This document shows, in pieces, positions 10,753 through 21,416 of a stretch of DNA of 64,000 nt. The stretch lies in assembly GCF_032362555.1 (NCBI RefSeq), contig NC_083509.1, positions 496,001-560,000 of the forward strand, in the 5' to 3' direction. Within the stretch, counting starts at the first letter, position 1. Each line of letters begins with the position of its first letter. The translations under genes were made by a program, and so were the position numbers. The notes below the pieces were generated by a model. That model was not told the DNA's origin and ran no database searches. It was given only the letters and a program-made list of their open reading frames with translations. The DNA is from Amyelois transitella. Taxonomy: Eukaryota > Arthropoda > Insecta > Lepidoptera > Pyralidae.

Positions 10753-11595
10753 CACTATTAAGGTTCTGTCTCCCCTTAATTTTCGCCTTATTATAGTATT
10801 TAAGAGAATATTAAATTCCTTTACCCGCGCTGATAGCCACGTCAGTTCCCTGAGCACCCGATAATTAAGAACTTCATAACCTCCCCATTAAGAGGGGTGA
10901 GGTGATTTGAGGGTAACGACAGAGATTATGACAAAGCAACCTTCTTAATATCCGCCTCAATTGCGAGCATAAACAAGTCTAGGCTTGTGCCTTTTGGCGC
11001 TTTGTTTTTGGAGTTAAAGGAATTTGAATATTAAATATGTTGCCAAGATATATTGATTAATGATGTGTTAAAAAAAAATCTGACTCACTTATAGTGCACC
11101 TCAGGTTCCTCTCCATGGATGCTGATTTTGTTAGCATACTGAAGTCAGTCCTTTTCACTTCCATTTTCCTGAAAACAGCATCAAAATCAGTTCAGCGAAA
11201 CGCGAGATAAACGCGGAAAAACATACAAACATACAAATATCGAACTGAGTACCATCTTTTTTTTTATGGCGGTTAATGAGTTGCTTATCGCAAATCCCAC
11301 TATTTGTGCCGCCGAAAAATGGAAAAAGGTAACGAAGAATGAACTTTCGCGCATTTTAACTATATATTTCCATGTATAAACTTTAAAAAATAAAGCAAGG
11401 TTCAAGTGGAATCAAGCAACAAGACCTTAGGCACAAGGGGTTTTTTATGACATTATAAAACATTTTACATCACGTGTACCCGGTAAAGGGCGACTAAGGG
11501 CTTCATCAAATGGTAACCGACCTTCAAAGTATGTTTTACTAGGTGACATCTAATTCTGAATTTGTTTTATCTTTATAAAACTTCAGATACAAAAA
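10753..11595. other. Intergenic DNA with one decayed repeat
   Basis: No gene. Around 11085-11230 there is a faint Helitron-like A relative (ATCAAAATCAGTTCAGCG). The rest is unassigned. Confidence 0.35.
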
Positions 11596-11702
11596 AATCC
11601 AAGTTTATAAGCCTATCCCGTAGTTACCTTTTACAACATCTATGGAAATTGAGATTAGTGATCCAATTCTTTTTTCTATTGGTGCCGGGATTCACACGGC
11701 AC
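11596..11702 (-). repeat. SINE-like (S1) 5' half
   Basis: Holds AAGTTTATAAGCCTATCCC, TCCAATTCTTTTTTCTATTG and the head GGTGCCGGGATTCACACGGCA in reverse orientation. It lies just before the mariner. Confidence 0.7.
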
Positions 11703-11744
11703 AAAATTTTCATAAGCTATTATGCATATTTTTGTTAATAAATA

Positions 11745-13068
11745 CTACTCTGTCAAGAAAGTAGCAGGAAAAGATCAATAATACACAAACTGTTTGTTAT
11801 TCATCCAAATTTATTTTATCACCTTCAAAATATGCTCCTTTAGAAACGATACACTTACGCCAACGAATAATCCAATCATCAAAACATTTTTTAAACGCTG
11901 TTTCCGGAATTGAGGTCAGTTCTCGCCGCGAATTCTCTTTTATGTCTTCTACCGATTGAAAACGGGTGCCACGAAGTGGTAATTTGAGTTTAGGAAAAAG
12001 AAAAAAGTCGGCTGGAGCCATATCTGGTGAATATGGTGGTTGCTCGATGGTATTTGTTGAGTGTTTGGTTAAAAATTCGTTCACAATGATGGCCTTGTGC
12101 GAAGGTGCATTATCATGGTGCAAAATCCAAGAATTTTCTTTCCACAAATCTGGCCTTTTTCGTCGGATTTGCTCTCTTAAACGCCGCATAACACTCAAAT
12201 AATATTCCTTATTTACCGTTTGACCTTCCGGCAAGAATTCCGAGTGCACAACACCGCGATAGTCAAAGAAAACAGTCAACATGACTTTGACTTTTGAACG
12301 ACTTTGGCGTGGTTTTTTCGGTTTCGGTTCAGTTGGAAGGCGCCACTCCGAAGCTTGTTGACTAGTTTGCATGTCAAACTCGTAAACCCACGTCTCGTCA
12401 CCAGTAACAATGCGTTTCATGAATGTTGGGTCGGAATTGACTCGTTCTAGCATGTCCTCAGCGACTCTCATGCGATTGAGTTTTTGAAAAAAATTCAGGT
12501 CTTTTGGGACTAGCCGAGCGGCAACATGTTTCATACCCAAATTATTAGTTAAAATGGTACGGATCGACTCGTGAGATACAGAAAGTTCGGTGGCTATCTC
12601 TCTCAAAGTTGAATGAGGATTTTCAGTCACTATTTCCTTCACTTTTGCGATGTTAACTTCAGTTGCAGACGTTGATGGCCTACCAGAGCGAGGCAAATCT
12701 TCCATCACATCTCGACCGCTTTTGAACGCTTTGTACCACTCATAAGCACGAGTTTTTGATAAAGTCGATTCACCGTAAGCCTTCTGTAACATTTTCAGTG
12801 ACTCCGAACACGATATTCCATTGGCAATGCAAAATTTAAGACAAACTCTTTGTTCGATGTTTTTATCCATTATGAAATTAGCAATACACACTAGATATGA
12901 TATAACTAAAAATAGCACTGTATTTAATGTAAACAACAAATGCAACTCAAACTCCGCGCCAAAATGGAAAACAGTTGTGCCAATCTAACAACAACAAAAA
13001 AAAACAAAAATTTGAATTTGGAACCATAAATAAATAATCCATTCCCGATACTTTTCTGACTGAATGTA
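11745..13068 (-). mobile_element. Mariner-family DNA transposon
   Basis: About 1.32 kb. The ends form imperfect inverted repeats: GTCAAGAAAGTAGCAGGAA near 11752 and, on the other strand, GTCAGAAAAGTATCGGGAA near 13042-13060, each beside TA, the usual target duplication. A complete transposase ORF lies inside. The two ends are not identical, as is common in mariners. Confidence 0.85.
11797..12870 (-). CDS. Mariner transposase (DD34D), intact
   Basis: 357 residues from an ATG at 12868-12870. A longer frame starts upstream but adds only a non-homologous leader. The N-terminal half (about 5-115) is the paired helix-turn-helix DNA-binding region. The catalytic triad is visible: D158 in TGDETW, D253 in HHDNAPSH and D288 in APADFF, with 34 residues between the last two as in mariners. 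The usual WVPHEL linker motif reads RLVPKDL at 119-125. The enzyme cuts and pastes the element at TA sites. No disabling mutation is visible, so the protein could be functional. Confidence 0.92.
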   Translation of the reverse strand: MDKNIEQRVCLKFCIANGISCSESLKMLQKAYGESTLSKTRAYEWYKAFKSGRDVMEDLPRSGRPSTSATEVNIAKVKEIVTENPHSTLREIATELSVSHESIRTILTNNLGMKHVAARLVPKDLNFFQKLNRMRVAEDMLERVNSDPTFMKRIVTGDETWVYEFDMQTSQQASEWRLPTEPKPKKPRQSRSKVKVMLTVFFDYRGVVHSEFLPEGQTVNKEYYLSVMRRLREQIRRKRPDLWKENSWILHHDNAPSHKAIIVNEFLTKHSTNTIEQPPYSPDMAPADFFLFPKLKLPLRGTRFQSVEDIKENSRRELTSIPETAFKKCFDDWIIRWRKCIVSKGAYFEGDKINLDE

Positions 13069-13387
13069 TAAAAAAAAATTATAACTTCGCAAGGTAGCAA
13101 TTCATACAAACAAAATCCACTAAGCAAAATTATTTTTACAACCCTCATGTTTTCACATCGTCGGTCGATTGAGTTTTACGTTACAGCCATCGGGAATGGC
13201 CGCCAAATTGTTTAGTCGCAATATTGTCGTGTTCCAGAGTATTCCAATATTCCTGGAATGTAGCCTGCTGGAATCTTGAACTGCTTCGTGCTTGATAAAG
13301 TTGCTGTGAACGGTAACTTGTAAAGCGATACAAATTTAATGTGCAAAATACTTAACGTTCATTTCTACTTCTGAGAATCTTCTCATA
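13069..13387. other. Intergenic DNA, nothing recognised
   Basis: No gene or repeat is supported beside the mariner end. Confidence 0.35.
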
Positions 13388-13640
13388 ATCGGTAGTACGC
13401 TTGTCTGTGACATCGGAGGTTTCTGGTTCGAATCCCGGCATGATGAGATAAATAACTTTTTCTGATCGGCCTGGGTCTTGGATGTTTATCTATGTAAAAG
13501 TATTTATTATAAAATATAGTATCGTTGAGTTAGTATCTCGTAACACAAGTCTCAAACTTACTTCGAGGCTAACACAATTTGTCCCGTAGGTATATATTTA
13601 TTTCATTTATAATAATTTATAATAATGTTAACAATATAAG
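13388..13640 (+). repeat. tRNA-headed SINE (family T1), 5'-truncated
   Basis: Retains GTAGTACGCTTGTCTGTGAC, the B box-like GGTTCGAATCCC, the body GTCTTGGATGTTTATCTATG and TATCGTTGAGTTAGTATCTC, and an AT-rich tail. Full copies are at 17758 and 59856. Confidence 0.75.
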
Positions 13641-14112
13641 TGAAGGTTTTCCCTCACCGTAACAGCATTGACGAATTTTTCAGCGGATAGATATTCCAGG
13701 ACGACACATGACCTAGATCTAGATTTACCACTTGGTAGACCGAATTTGATTCTACACCATTTTCTTACATTAGTACAAAGAAAGACCTATTTACTCCGAC
13801 GACACTCACACTTAGACGATGAAACTACAGAAAACAGTACACTAACTAATAAAGGAGTATACCAAGCAGAGCTGGTAACTTTCCGAAACTAAGGTATTAA
13901 AATTAAAACGCTCAAGAGTGCTCGGTGCATAAGAGGCAAAAACAACTCGACTAAGACTCGACTGTTTAATATTTGAAGAAGGGGAAATGTAAACGAAGTA
14001 GCTGGGATACAGGGCTGGATTTTACTAAGATCTCACTTACAATGTTAAATTGAATGTATTTGTAAATTATTCCAAAAATAAAGTTGATTTTTGCATTTAA
14101 TTTTTATAATTA
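13641..14112. other. Intergenic DNA with one unassigned open frame
   Basis: A 74-codon plus frame (13668-13892) is the only notable one. It lacks a recognisable domain and could be chance. Confidence 0.35.
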
Positions 14113-14280
14113 ATACACACACATACAAAGTCACGTCTATATCCCTTGCGGAGTAGACAGAGCCCGCAGTCTTGAAAGACTGAAAGGCAACGTTCAGCTG
14201 TTAGGCTTAATGATAGAATTGAGATTCCAAAAATGACAGGTTGCTAGCCCATCGCCTAAAAGAGGAATCTCAAGTGCATA
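14113..14280 (-). repeat. SINE-like element (family S1), partial
   Basis: Tail to CCATCGCC block in reverse orientation (GGAGTAGACAGAGCC, AGTCTTGAAAGACTG, TGACAGGTTGCTAGCCC). The 5' part is absent. Confidence 0.75.
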
Positions 14281-14411
14281 CACGGCACATTTGAAATATA
14301 AGAAAGATTTTAGATATAATAAAATAAGATAACATTAAACTTTTTGTTCCTTTCTTTGTGGTTGCAATATGTCTTGTCGTGTCGGACAATCGAACGGACT
14401 ATAACTAAATT

Positions 14412-14690
14412 ACATACATACATATGGTCACGTCTATATGTCTTGCGAGCTAGACAGAGCCAACAGTCTTCAAAAGACTGAATGGCCACGTTCAGCTATT
14501 TGGCTTAACAATAGAATTGAGATTCAACTAGTGACAGGTTGCTAGCCCATCGCCCTAAAAAAGAATCCCAAGTTTGTTAGCCTATCCCTTAGTCGCCTCT
14601 TACGACATCCATGGGAAAGAGATAGTGTGATAATGAGTATAGACAGTGGTCCTATTCTTTTTTGTATTGGTGTCGGGAACCACACGGCAC
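14412..14690 (-). repeat. SINE-like element (family S1), complete
   Basis: From the CATACATACATATGG tail to the head GTCGGGAACCACACGGCAC, with all middle blocks. Contains a small insertion near 14630. Confidence 0.82.
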
Positions 14691-15035
14691 TAACTAAATT
14701 AGATGAAAATAAATTTACAGACACTGGTATACAAACATTTTAAATTTTAATAGTTCTCATTGCCTTAATCCGGTCCTGGTAGTTAGTAGCTCATACTCTT
14801 GTTTCAGTAGATGTCTCTTGCAATGAGTTCTTTGTAGAATATTACTTTTGGCTTGAAGTTTGGTTTGTAAACTTAAATTTCGCATTATGATTGACGTGAA
14901 AAATGTTAATGTTTTGCTTCTAAGTTTGTAGATTTCCATATTTCTCTGCTTATTTTCCAGTTCGTTGTTATTTAAGTTTTGCCATGTGGTAAAAGGTCAT
15001 TAAATAATAAACATTCATTATCTAATAAATATTTA
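14691..15035. other. AT-rich spacer between two S1 copies
   Basis: No gene or repeat is recognised. Confidence 0.35.
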
Positions 15036-15281
15036 CACACTTATATACAATCACGCCTATATCCCTTGCGGGGTAGAGAGAGCCAATAGTCTGAAAGGCC
15101 ACGATCAGCTGTTTGGCTTAATGATAGAAGTGTGATTCAAATAGTGACAGATTGATAGCCCACCGCCTTAAAGAAGAATCCTAAGTTTATAAGCCCATCT
15201 TTTAATCGCATTTTACGACATTCATGTGAAAAGGTAGAGTTAGCCCATTCTTTTATTATTGGTACCAGGAACCACACGGCA
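15036..15281 (-). repeat. SINE-like element (family S1), complete
   Basis: Reverse copy from CGCCTATATCCCTTGCGGGG to ACCAGGAACCACACGGCA. The 3' hairpin region is shortened. Confidence 0.8.
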
Positions 15282-15660
15282 TAATATTATAATAATTAAA
15301 ATTCCAAAAAAAAAATAATTCAAAATCTCACAATAATTACGAAGGAAATAGGTAAGTGGATCGGTACCCCAAAATAAGGGTGACCACACTTCAGTGTTAT
15401 CGTATTCGTATAATCCGCCCAAATCCCAACCCTGTGTCACCCTGTTTACCTAGTTCAATGGAAAGCCATATATTTCTCAGCAACCTTAAATATTGACAGA
15501 AAATAAACCCCTAAACAAGTAGAGAGGTATCGTTCTGCCAAGCCAAATATTTCACTTACAGTAATAGTATTTATTTGTAGGCTTACACTTTTCTGAGTGT
15601 TTATTTTACTTCTTTGAAAGTAAATCTTTATTTGTAATTTCATACACCTGGCCATCATGG
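15282..15660. other. Intergenic DNA, nothing recognised
   Basis: Short overlapping frames only. Confidence 0.35.
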
Positions 15661-15685
15661 CCCTTGTCTTGGATGTTTATCTATA

Positions 15686-16100
15686 CAGGGTGACTTTTAA
15701 TTCAACTGCATAAATTTAACTGTTAAGTGTACTCATCTAAAGGATATTTAAAAACGTTAAAAGAAAAATATCGGTTCATATTTCAGAAAGTACGAAAAAA
15801 ATAAAAGTATCAAAATCCACGATCCTAAATACGTCATATCACCCCGGCCAGAGGAAAAGCGACGCGTAAGATTCAACGACACAATTCATTCAGCTGAGCG
15901 ATCTCGACAACTCTGTACTTTACTTGACCTTGATACTAGAAAAATAATTTATTTTTCAGACCTTTATTTACATGTGAAGTTTTTATTTCTTTTTGTAGTA
16001 TTGGTCTTTAATAAAGCGTGAGACGTATGTTTTGAGGGCTTTTAAAATGTGAAAATGATGACGTTTAATTACACGGGGCTACTTAGTGCGCCCTCCCATG
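15686..16100. mobile_element. MITE with CAGGGTGAC terminus, one end lost
   Basis: Starts CAGGGTGACTTTTAATTCAA and shares long blocks with the reverse complement of 49140-49401 (TTAACTGTTAAGTGTACTC, GTAGTATTGGTCTTTAATAA, GTGAAAATGATGACGTTTAA). It carries about 150 extra central bases absent from the other copy, so it may be a longer family member. It interrupts a T1 SINE remnant (GTCTTGGATGTTTATCTATA). Confidence 0.6.
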
Positions 16101-16170
16101 TACATATTTGGCTTGTGTAATCGGATGTTTGATTTGAAGCCATGGGTGGTTGGTGATGCAGTGATTGAGG

Positions 16171-16398
16171 TTTGGCGGCATCTCTACGACACAAGTCAAA
16201 ACAACTTATCATGTGACGCTTTCAGCCAATGACAGCGAAGAGTCTAAATCGCGCAAGCAAAGTTTTTACGGATTGGAGCGTATACAACCTCCGATACAAC
16301 ATCGTCGGAGCCGCGGTTCCCCAGGCATCATACCTAGCCTGGCGGAAAATCTTTTCTTCAGTGGTGGTCGAGCCGAATCGTCGTCTTATCTTACTACA
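16171..16398 (+). repeat. Solo LTR of the TRIM-like family
   Basis: Matches the 255-bp LTR at 40488 along its length: ACAACCTCCGATACAACATC, GGAGCCGCGGTTCCCCAGGC, GGTGGTCGAGCCGAATC and the end ACTACA. The flanks GAGG and GAGA may be a decayed 4-bp target duplication. Confidence 0.7.
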
Positions 16399-16465
16399 GA
16401 GATACCAAAAAAAATAAAATAGAACAGACACAAATAAAAATGCAGTGTTTTTCCCGTTCACTTTA

Positions 16466-16693
16466 ATAGAATAGGACCACTCCATCTCTTATCCGTGGAT
16501 GTCGTAAAAGAGGACTAAGGGAATTGCTAATAAACTAAGGATTCTCCTTGTAGGCGATGGGCTAGCAACCTATCACAATTTGAATTTAAATTCCATCACT
16601 AAGCCGTAAAGCTAAACGTGGCTTTTCAGTCTTTTCGAGACTGTTAGCTCTTTCTACCCCGCATGTGATAACAACGTGATTATACATATGTAT
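16466..16693 (+). repeat. SINE-like element (family S1)
   Basis: Starts at GAATAGGACCACTCCATCTC and ends GTGATTATACATATG; lacks only the head hairpin. Confidence 0.75.
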
Positions 16694-17214
16694 CAAAATA
16701 ACTCAGTAGTACATTTTGGCCCGGCGCAAAGTTTGTCTTTGTGTCATTGTTGTTTGTAACACATAATAGGAAAGCGAGGGCAGACTGACAAATTGCGAGC
16801 CGGCCGCGCCGACGTCGGCGGTGCAATCTTCAGATTTCATGGACAAACTGTGGAGGACAAAAGATATGTTTCATTTAGAACAGGGTTTTTAAAAGTGGCG
16901 TACGCGTTACTCCTAACATTTGTGACAAGAAACAAGCATACCCATCACATTATTACAAATATTTAGGAATTGTATGTGTTAACTTTTATTTAAATAAAAA
17001 CCTCATTTTCTTGTACCTATCATGTTATTTTCTTGTGGGGGGGAGGAGCACAAGAAAATCAAGTGTATAAAAAAAATCATATTATTTTCTTGTACCACAG
17101 ACTCACTATTCTATCTCTTAATGTTACCAACGTAAAAATAAGAAAGAGGTTAGCTAACAAAAAGGATTTAAATAAAAACAAAAAACAAAACATCTCCCAC
17201 ATATGTATAGTATG
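16694..17214. other. Intergenic DNA with a GC-rich patch
   Basis: A GC-rich segment near 16770-16840 (GAGCCGGCCGCGCCGACGTC) stands out in AT-rich DNA. It is not coding in any obvious frame. Confidence 0.35.
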
Positions 17215-17340
17215 CGATCCTCTTATTGTCAGGTTGCCTGGAAGAGATCCCACTTAGGGATAAGCCCGCCTTTGTACTGTACTACTGTTTTATATTTGTT
17301 ATGTACTCCTTTAGTGGACAATAAAGCATTCACTTCCTTA
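17215..17340 (+). repeat. 3' end of a LINE (CR1/jockey-like, putative)
   Basis: The string GTCAGGTTGCCTGGAAGAGA then GGGATAAGCCCGCCTTTGTA and a GGACAATAAAGCATT end matches a 3' tail that I recall as common to lepidopteran LINEs. Only the untranslated end is present. Confidence 0.45.
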
Positions 17341-17757
17341 CTTTTAAAGTTCAATAAGCACCAGAATCCATTTACGAGTATATCCTGGACCAGGACCTCT
17401 CGCCTATTGACCACTCGCCACGAAAAGTGCAGCCAGTGACCAATGCATTAGCTGTGCCTTTGAGCGGTGAATATCGGATTTACTTGGAACCGCCGGAAAA
17501 TTGGATGGATTTGCGATTTCTGAACGATATAAAAGTATTCTGTGAAGTGGTCATGTATGAAAAAGAATCTGGAGTTTCGTCCGCGTAAAAATAAATACTG
17601 GTGGGAATTTGGAGAGATGTCTTTCAGAGTTCTAAAGTAGGTAGATACCCGAAAAGTCTCCTAATCTTATATCCAAACAATACTCGACATAAAAGCCTGT
17701 CCCTTTAAAATAATGGTATTGACATAATTTGTACACTAAGTGAGTAAGTGTTCGACG
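17341..17757. other. Intergenic DNA, nothing recognised
   Basis: No supported feature. Confidence 0.35.
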
Positions 17758-18012
17758 GCATCTGTGGCGCAGCGGTACCTAATACGCTTGTCTGTGACAC
17801 CGGAGGTCCCGGGTTCGAATACCAGTCAGGGCATGGTGAGAAACGAACTTTCTCTAATTGGTCTGGGTCTTGGATGTTTATCTATCTAAATATTTTTTAT
17901 AAAATATAGTATCGTTGAGTTAGTATCTCGTAACACAAGTTTTGAACTTACTTCGAGGCTAACTCAATCTGTGTAATTTGTCCCGTATATATTTATTTCT
18001 TAAGTACATATC
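17758..18012 (+). repeat. tRNA-headed SINE (family T1), full copy
   Basis: The head has an A box-like TGTGGCGCAGCGG and a B box GGGTTCGAATACC. The body contains GGTCTGGGTCTTGGATG and TATAGTATCGTTGAGTTAG and ends in CCCGTATATATTTATTT. It would be transcribed by RNA polymerase III. Confidence 0.8.
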
Positions 18013-18322
18013 TTATAATACTATTTAACATAATTTTAAACTTGTTCACATTTTTTAATGTAGATGATGTGCATTCGTCCACGATTTAGATTTAAGAGAT
18101 CTATATTTGTACTTTGACATCCGGTGAAAATGCTGCGGGGTAGTTTGTTCTGAAACTTCTTCTATTCTATACATGCGCTTTGGAAGTGATATATTATATT
18201 TACCTAAGTTATGTAATGTCAATATGTGACACCTTATATCCAATTTTGAAAATATATCTATTTTATTCTCAAGAAGAATTTCTTTCAGGCAGCTTTTTTC
18301 TCTGCTTGCCATTTAAAACCGT
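18013..18322. other. Intergenic DNA, nothing recognised
   Basis: Only short frames. The segment around 18170-18260 (CATGCGCTTTGGAAG, ATCCAATTTTGAA) reappears near 59170-59260, so it is probably an uncatalogued repeat. Confidence 0.4.
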
Positions 18323-18592
18323 GTGCCGTGTGGTTCCCGGCAACAATAGGAAAAAGAATAGGACGACTCCATCTCTTTTCCATGGATGTCGTAAAATGCG
18401 AATAAGGGGTAGGCTTATGAACTTGGGATTCTTCTTTTAGGCGATGGACTAGCTAGCAACTTATCACTATTTGAATCTCAATTCTATCTTAAAGCCAAAA
18501 AGCTGAACGTGGCCTATCAGTCTTTTCAAGACAGTTGGCTCTGTCTACCCCGCAAAGGATATAGACGTGATTATACGTATGTATGTATGTAG
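18323..18592 (+). repeat. SINE-like element (family S1), complete
   Basis: Head TGCCGTGTGGTTCCCGGCA, all inner blocks, and a GTATGTATGTATGT tail. Confidence 0.88.
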
Positions 18593-18949
18593 GCATTGAA
18601 AACCATTGCCAAATCATCAATTTTAATATAATATTGAATTCAGTTCAAACAATTGTTTCAATACCACGTTCACCACAATAGGCTTTCAATAGCTTCTGTC
18701 TGCGATATCTTGAGCGTTGCCTTTCAAAGAAAGATTCCAGCCGCATTGTCCTAGCTACAATACTGTACAGCTCTTTTATAATTAAATGTCAACGGTGACA
18801 GTCATGGCGTTCTGAGGTCTGTTTTGTTTATTTATTTTATTCCAGAACGTTAAAGTGGTCTTCTGGTTCGTTGACGAAAGTATCTTGATCAAATTGTAGA
18901 CATGTCATGGTCCTAGCGAACTGTATGGTCAAATGATTTTTTAACCAAC
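18593..18949. other. Intergenic DNA, nothing recognised
   Basis: No supported feature. Confidence 0.35.
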
Positions 18950-18993
18950 GTTCTTGCATGAAGGGAGACATGAATGCGGATGAAGCGAGATAA
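18950..18993 (+). repeat. Small RTE 3' fragment
   Basis: CTTGCATGAAGGGAGACATGAATGCGGATGAAG matches the RTE stretch that encodes ACMKRVMNVDEA, with loss of the end. Confidence 0.5.
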
Positions 18994-19185
18994 ATATACA
19001 GGACTCTTGACATTGACAGTGATATTGTCACAAGGTCTGTTAAGTAAAGATTCATGACACGAGTGCTGCCGCCCGCGCGAATTTAGCGCCACCTACAAAG
19101 AATACAGGTTTTTTAGCAAATCCCACGGGAATAACATTTTTGTCGGGATAAAATATATAATACCCTATGTCCTTCATTAATTCAT

Positions 19186-19330
19186 ATAATTACGTCTATA
19201 TCCCTTGCCAAGAAGACAGAGCCAGCAGTCATGCAAGAAGTCTGGTTCTCGGCACAAATATAAAAAAGAAAAGAACCACTCTATCTCTTTCCAATGGATG
19301 TCGTAAAAGGCAACTAAGGGAAGAAGAAAT
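19186..19330. repeat. Head-to-tail joined S1 fragments in opposite orientation
   Basis: A minus tail piece (CGTCTATATCCCTTG, GACAGAGCCAGCAGTC) is fused to a plus head piece (TCTGGTTCTCGGCACAAATA, GGATGTCGTAAAAGGCAAC). The join suggests one element inserted into or recombined with another. Confidence 0.65.
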
Positions 19331-19811
19331 GCCAACAAACAAAACAAATAGATATACTTACTTTTGCATTCATAATATTAGTTGGAATAAACTTGCGCAT
19401 AATTTCTCATTGACTTACTTATAAATGAAAGAGAACTAAGAATAAATAGGTATATATTTTTTATGAATCTAAGATAACCACGAGCTCAATTGAATTTCTA
19501 CTTGGAATCTCGAGTGGAAATACAATTCAATGCTTTCATTGCACGACCCGCCAGCGCTGTGCTGATTTTTACAATATTCTCACTAGAATATGCATGGACT
19601 GCTATTTCTATTGAATTGTTTCACTTGAATGGAGCTTATTATAGTGAAATTGTATGGTTTCCAATGAATAATTTTCTTGGAAATGTATATTTTTACCGGG
19701 AAACGTTTGTTCAATCGTTGTGTTGTTATATTAATTGGCAGATGTTTTTTTAGAGATAGGTATGTACCTAAGTATTTTATGGGATTTATTAAGATTAAGA
19801 TTTACTGGGAT
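19331..19811. other. Intergenic DNA, nothing recognised
   Basis: An 87-codon frame near 19490-19753 has no recognisable domain and AT-driven composition. Confidence 0.35.
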
Positions 19812-20160
19812 TCTTCATGTAGGTGACGGGCAAAGCGGTATTGCTGACTATGAAATAATTTATTACACTTAAAGTAAAGCTGCATTTGATTAAGCATGAT
19901 TCTCTCGAACACCTTGCTCAAAATTGGTAAAATTGAGATTGGTCTATAATTACCAGGCTCGGATTTTTCACCTTTCTTGAATAGCGGAATTAATTAACTA
20001 TACTTCATTAAATTTGGCATATTCCCTTTGTCAACACAATTATTGAATATAAATGCTAAGTCCCCAGTTATAATATTTATAATATGAGATATTACAACAG
20101 CTGACATACTCCATATGCTATTATAACAAATATCTCTCAAATATTTAAAATCTATCTAAG
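19812..20160 (-). pseudogene. Reverse transcriptase fragment of a jockey/CR1-like LINE
   Basis: On minus the translation includes FKKGEKSEPGNYRPISILP and SKVFERIM, the N-terminal finger region of non-LTR reverse transcriptases, preceded by an in-frame stop. Only about 100 codons remain, with no endonuclease and no YADD. It is a dead relic of a family different from the RTE at 2859. Confidence 0.75.
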
Positions 20161-20234
20161 TATCTATCTAAAATCAAAATATATGAGAGGCTGCAAAGGC
20201 TGACGGGAATAGCTTGGTGTATTAAAAAACCTAA

Positions 20235-20485
20235 CATACAATAACCACCTATTGTCCGCGACTTCGTTCGCCGTAAAAGTTCACTGAAGAAGTTGTCCAC
20301 CTTTATTACCCATAAGATGGGAGGAGGAAATTTTATATACCAGTATTGAAGTATTGAAGTTGGACCGAGCTTAAGACATCTGTAAAACAGCATTAAAATC
20401 AAAGTTAAAGTTTTCGTGTTTTGTGCTTACAAACAGACAGACAGCAATTCTTAAAATCATATTTTTGCCTTGTTTAATACTGAAA
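20235..20485 (-). repeat. Decayed Helitron-like repeat (family A relative)
   Basis: Starts CTATTGTCCGCGACTTCG and includes ACAGCATTAAAATCA and a string of CAGACAGACAG, as in related repeats. Ends are unclear. Confidence 0.4.
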
Positions 20486-21416
20486 TGTTGAGTGTGGGTT
20501 GAAACTTGAAATAAATGGAGAAAAACTGCACATAAGGTTGATACATCACTGAACTTGTACATTAATATAAGGACTCATTAACATAAATATACATTAAATT
20601 AGAGAACTCGGATGATCATTAGGTTATTATAAGATTCTAAACTAAAAGTTACAAAAAACGAACGATCCCGCGATGTATTCTTTTTCTCATAATATTTTAT
20701 AGGTGGCCAGTACTAACCTATTTATTTATTGCAAAGAGGTTGACGGACTAGGTGTGTATTTTCAAACAGCCTTCTGCTGGTGCAGACATGGTCAGTAACT
20801 TTTTTATTATACATACCTATGTATAGATTAAAGAATGTGATCAAAAGCGCCCCATCATTACAATTTGTACGAAGACTGAACAAATAGTGTAACGTGTGAC
20901 CGGGGATAACACGCAAAAATTAAAAGGAGAATATATTACCTAACATTGTGAACAGATTTTCGCGTCCTGGGACAGAGCCGGCCGTTAACATCTAGGGTCG
21001 GCAACTGAAGTGGCGCTAGTGTACCTTATTTCTACATACCTACTACAAAGCAGATTTTATACGGTAGCGAAAAGTTTTTTTTTTTTAATTTAAAGCAAAA
21101 TAACACGTGCGGGTCTCCATTGTAATGAAGTAGAATACCACGTCTTACCCAAAAATATAAAAATGCAAAAAGTCGTCCAAAATTTAAGCTGACAAAGGCC
21201 TTATAGCTAGGTACTACGAAAAATGTAAGTAGGTACCTAAAAGAAAATATTTAAAGCGTTTTGACATCTCATTCGCTCGTGACTTTGACAGATAATTGTT
21301 TTGTTTTGACGTTTCCTTTCTCTTCGTTTCAAATCGTTTGTTATCGTGTGACTATGTAGTGGCTAAGTTAATCGTAATAATTTTTATTAAAGAAAAACAG
21401 TGTAATATTGAAAATC
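20486..21416. promoter_or_regulatory. Region upstream of Arv1
   Basis: No coding feature. The last 200 bases before the Arv1 start should hold its promoter and 5' UTR. No TATA box stands out, which suits a broadly expressed gene. Confidence 0.4.

Noticed and set aside
13668-13892. 74-codon plus ORF
   Set aside because: No recognisable motif, no splice context and set among repeats; chance cannot be excluded.
17758-17830. tRNA-like head with A and B boxes (also near 9363, 13400 and 60020-60096)
   Set aside because: Acceptor-stem halves do not pair and each is fused to the same non-tRNA body, so these are SINE heads and not tRNA genes.
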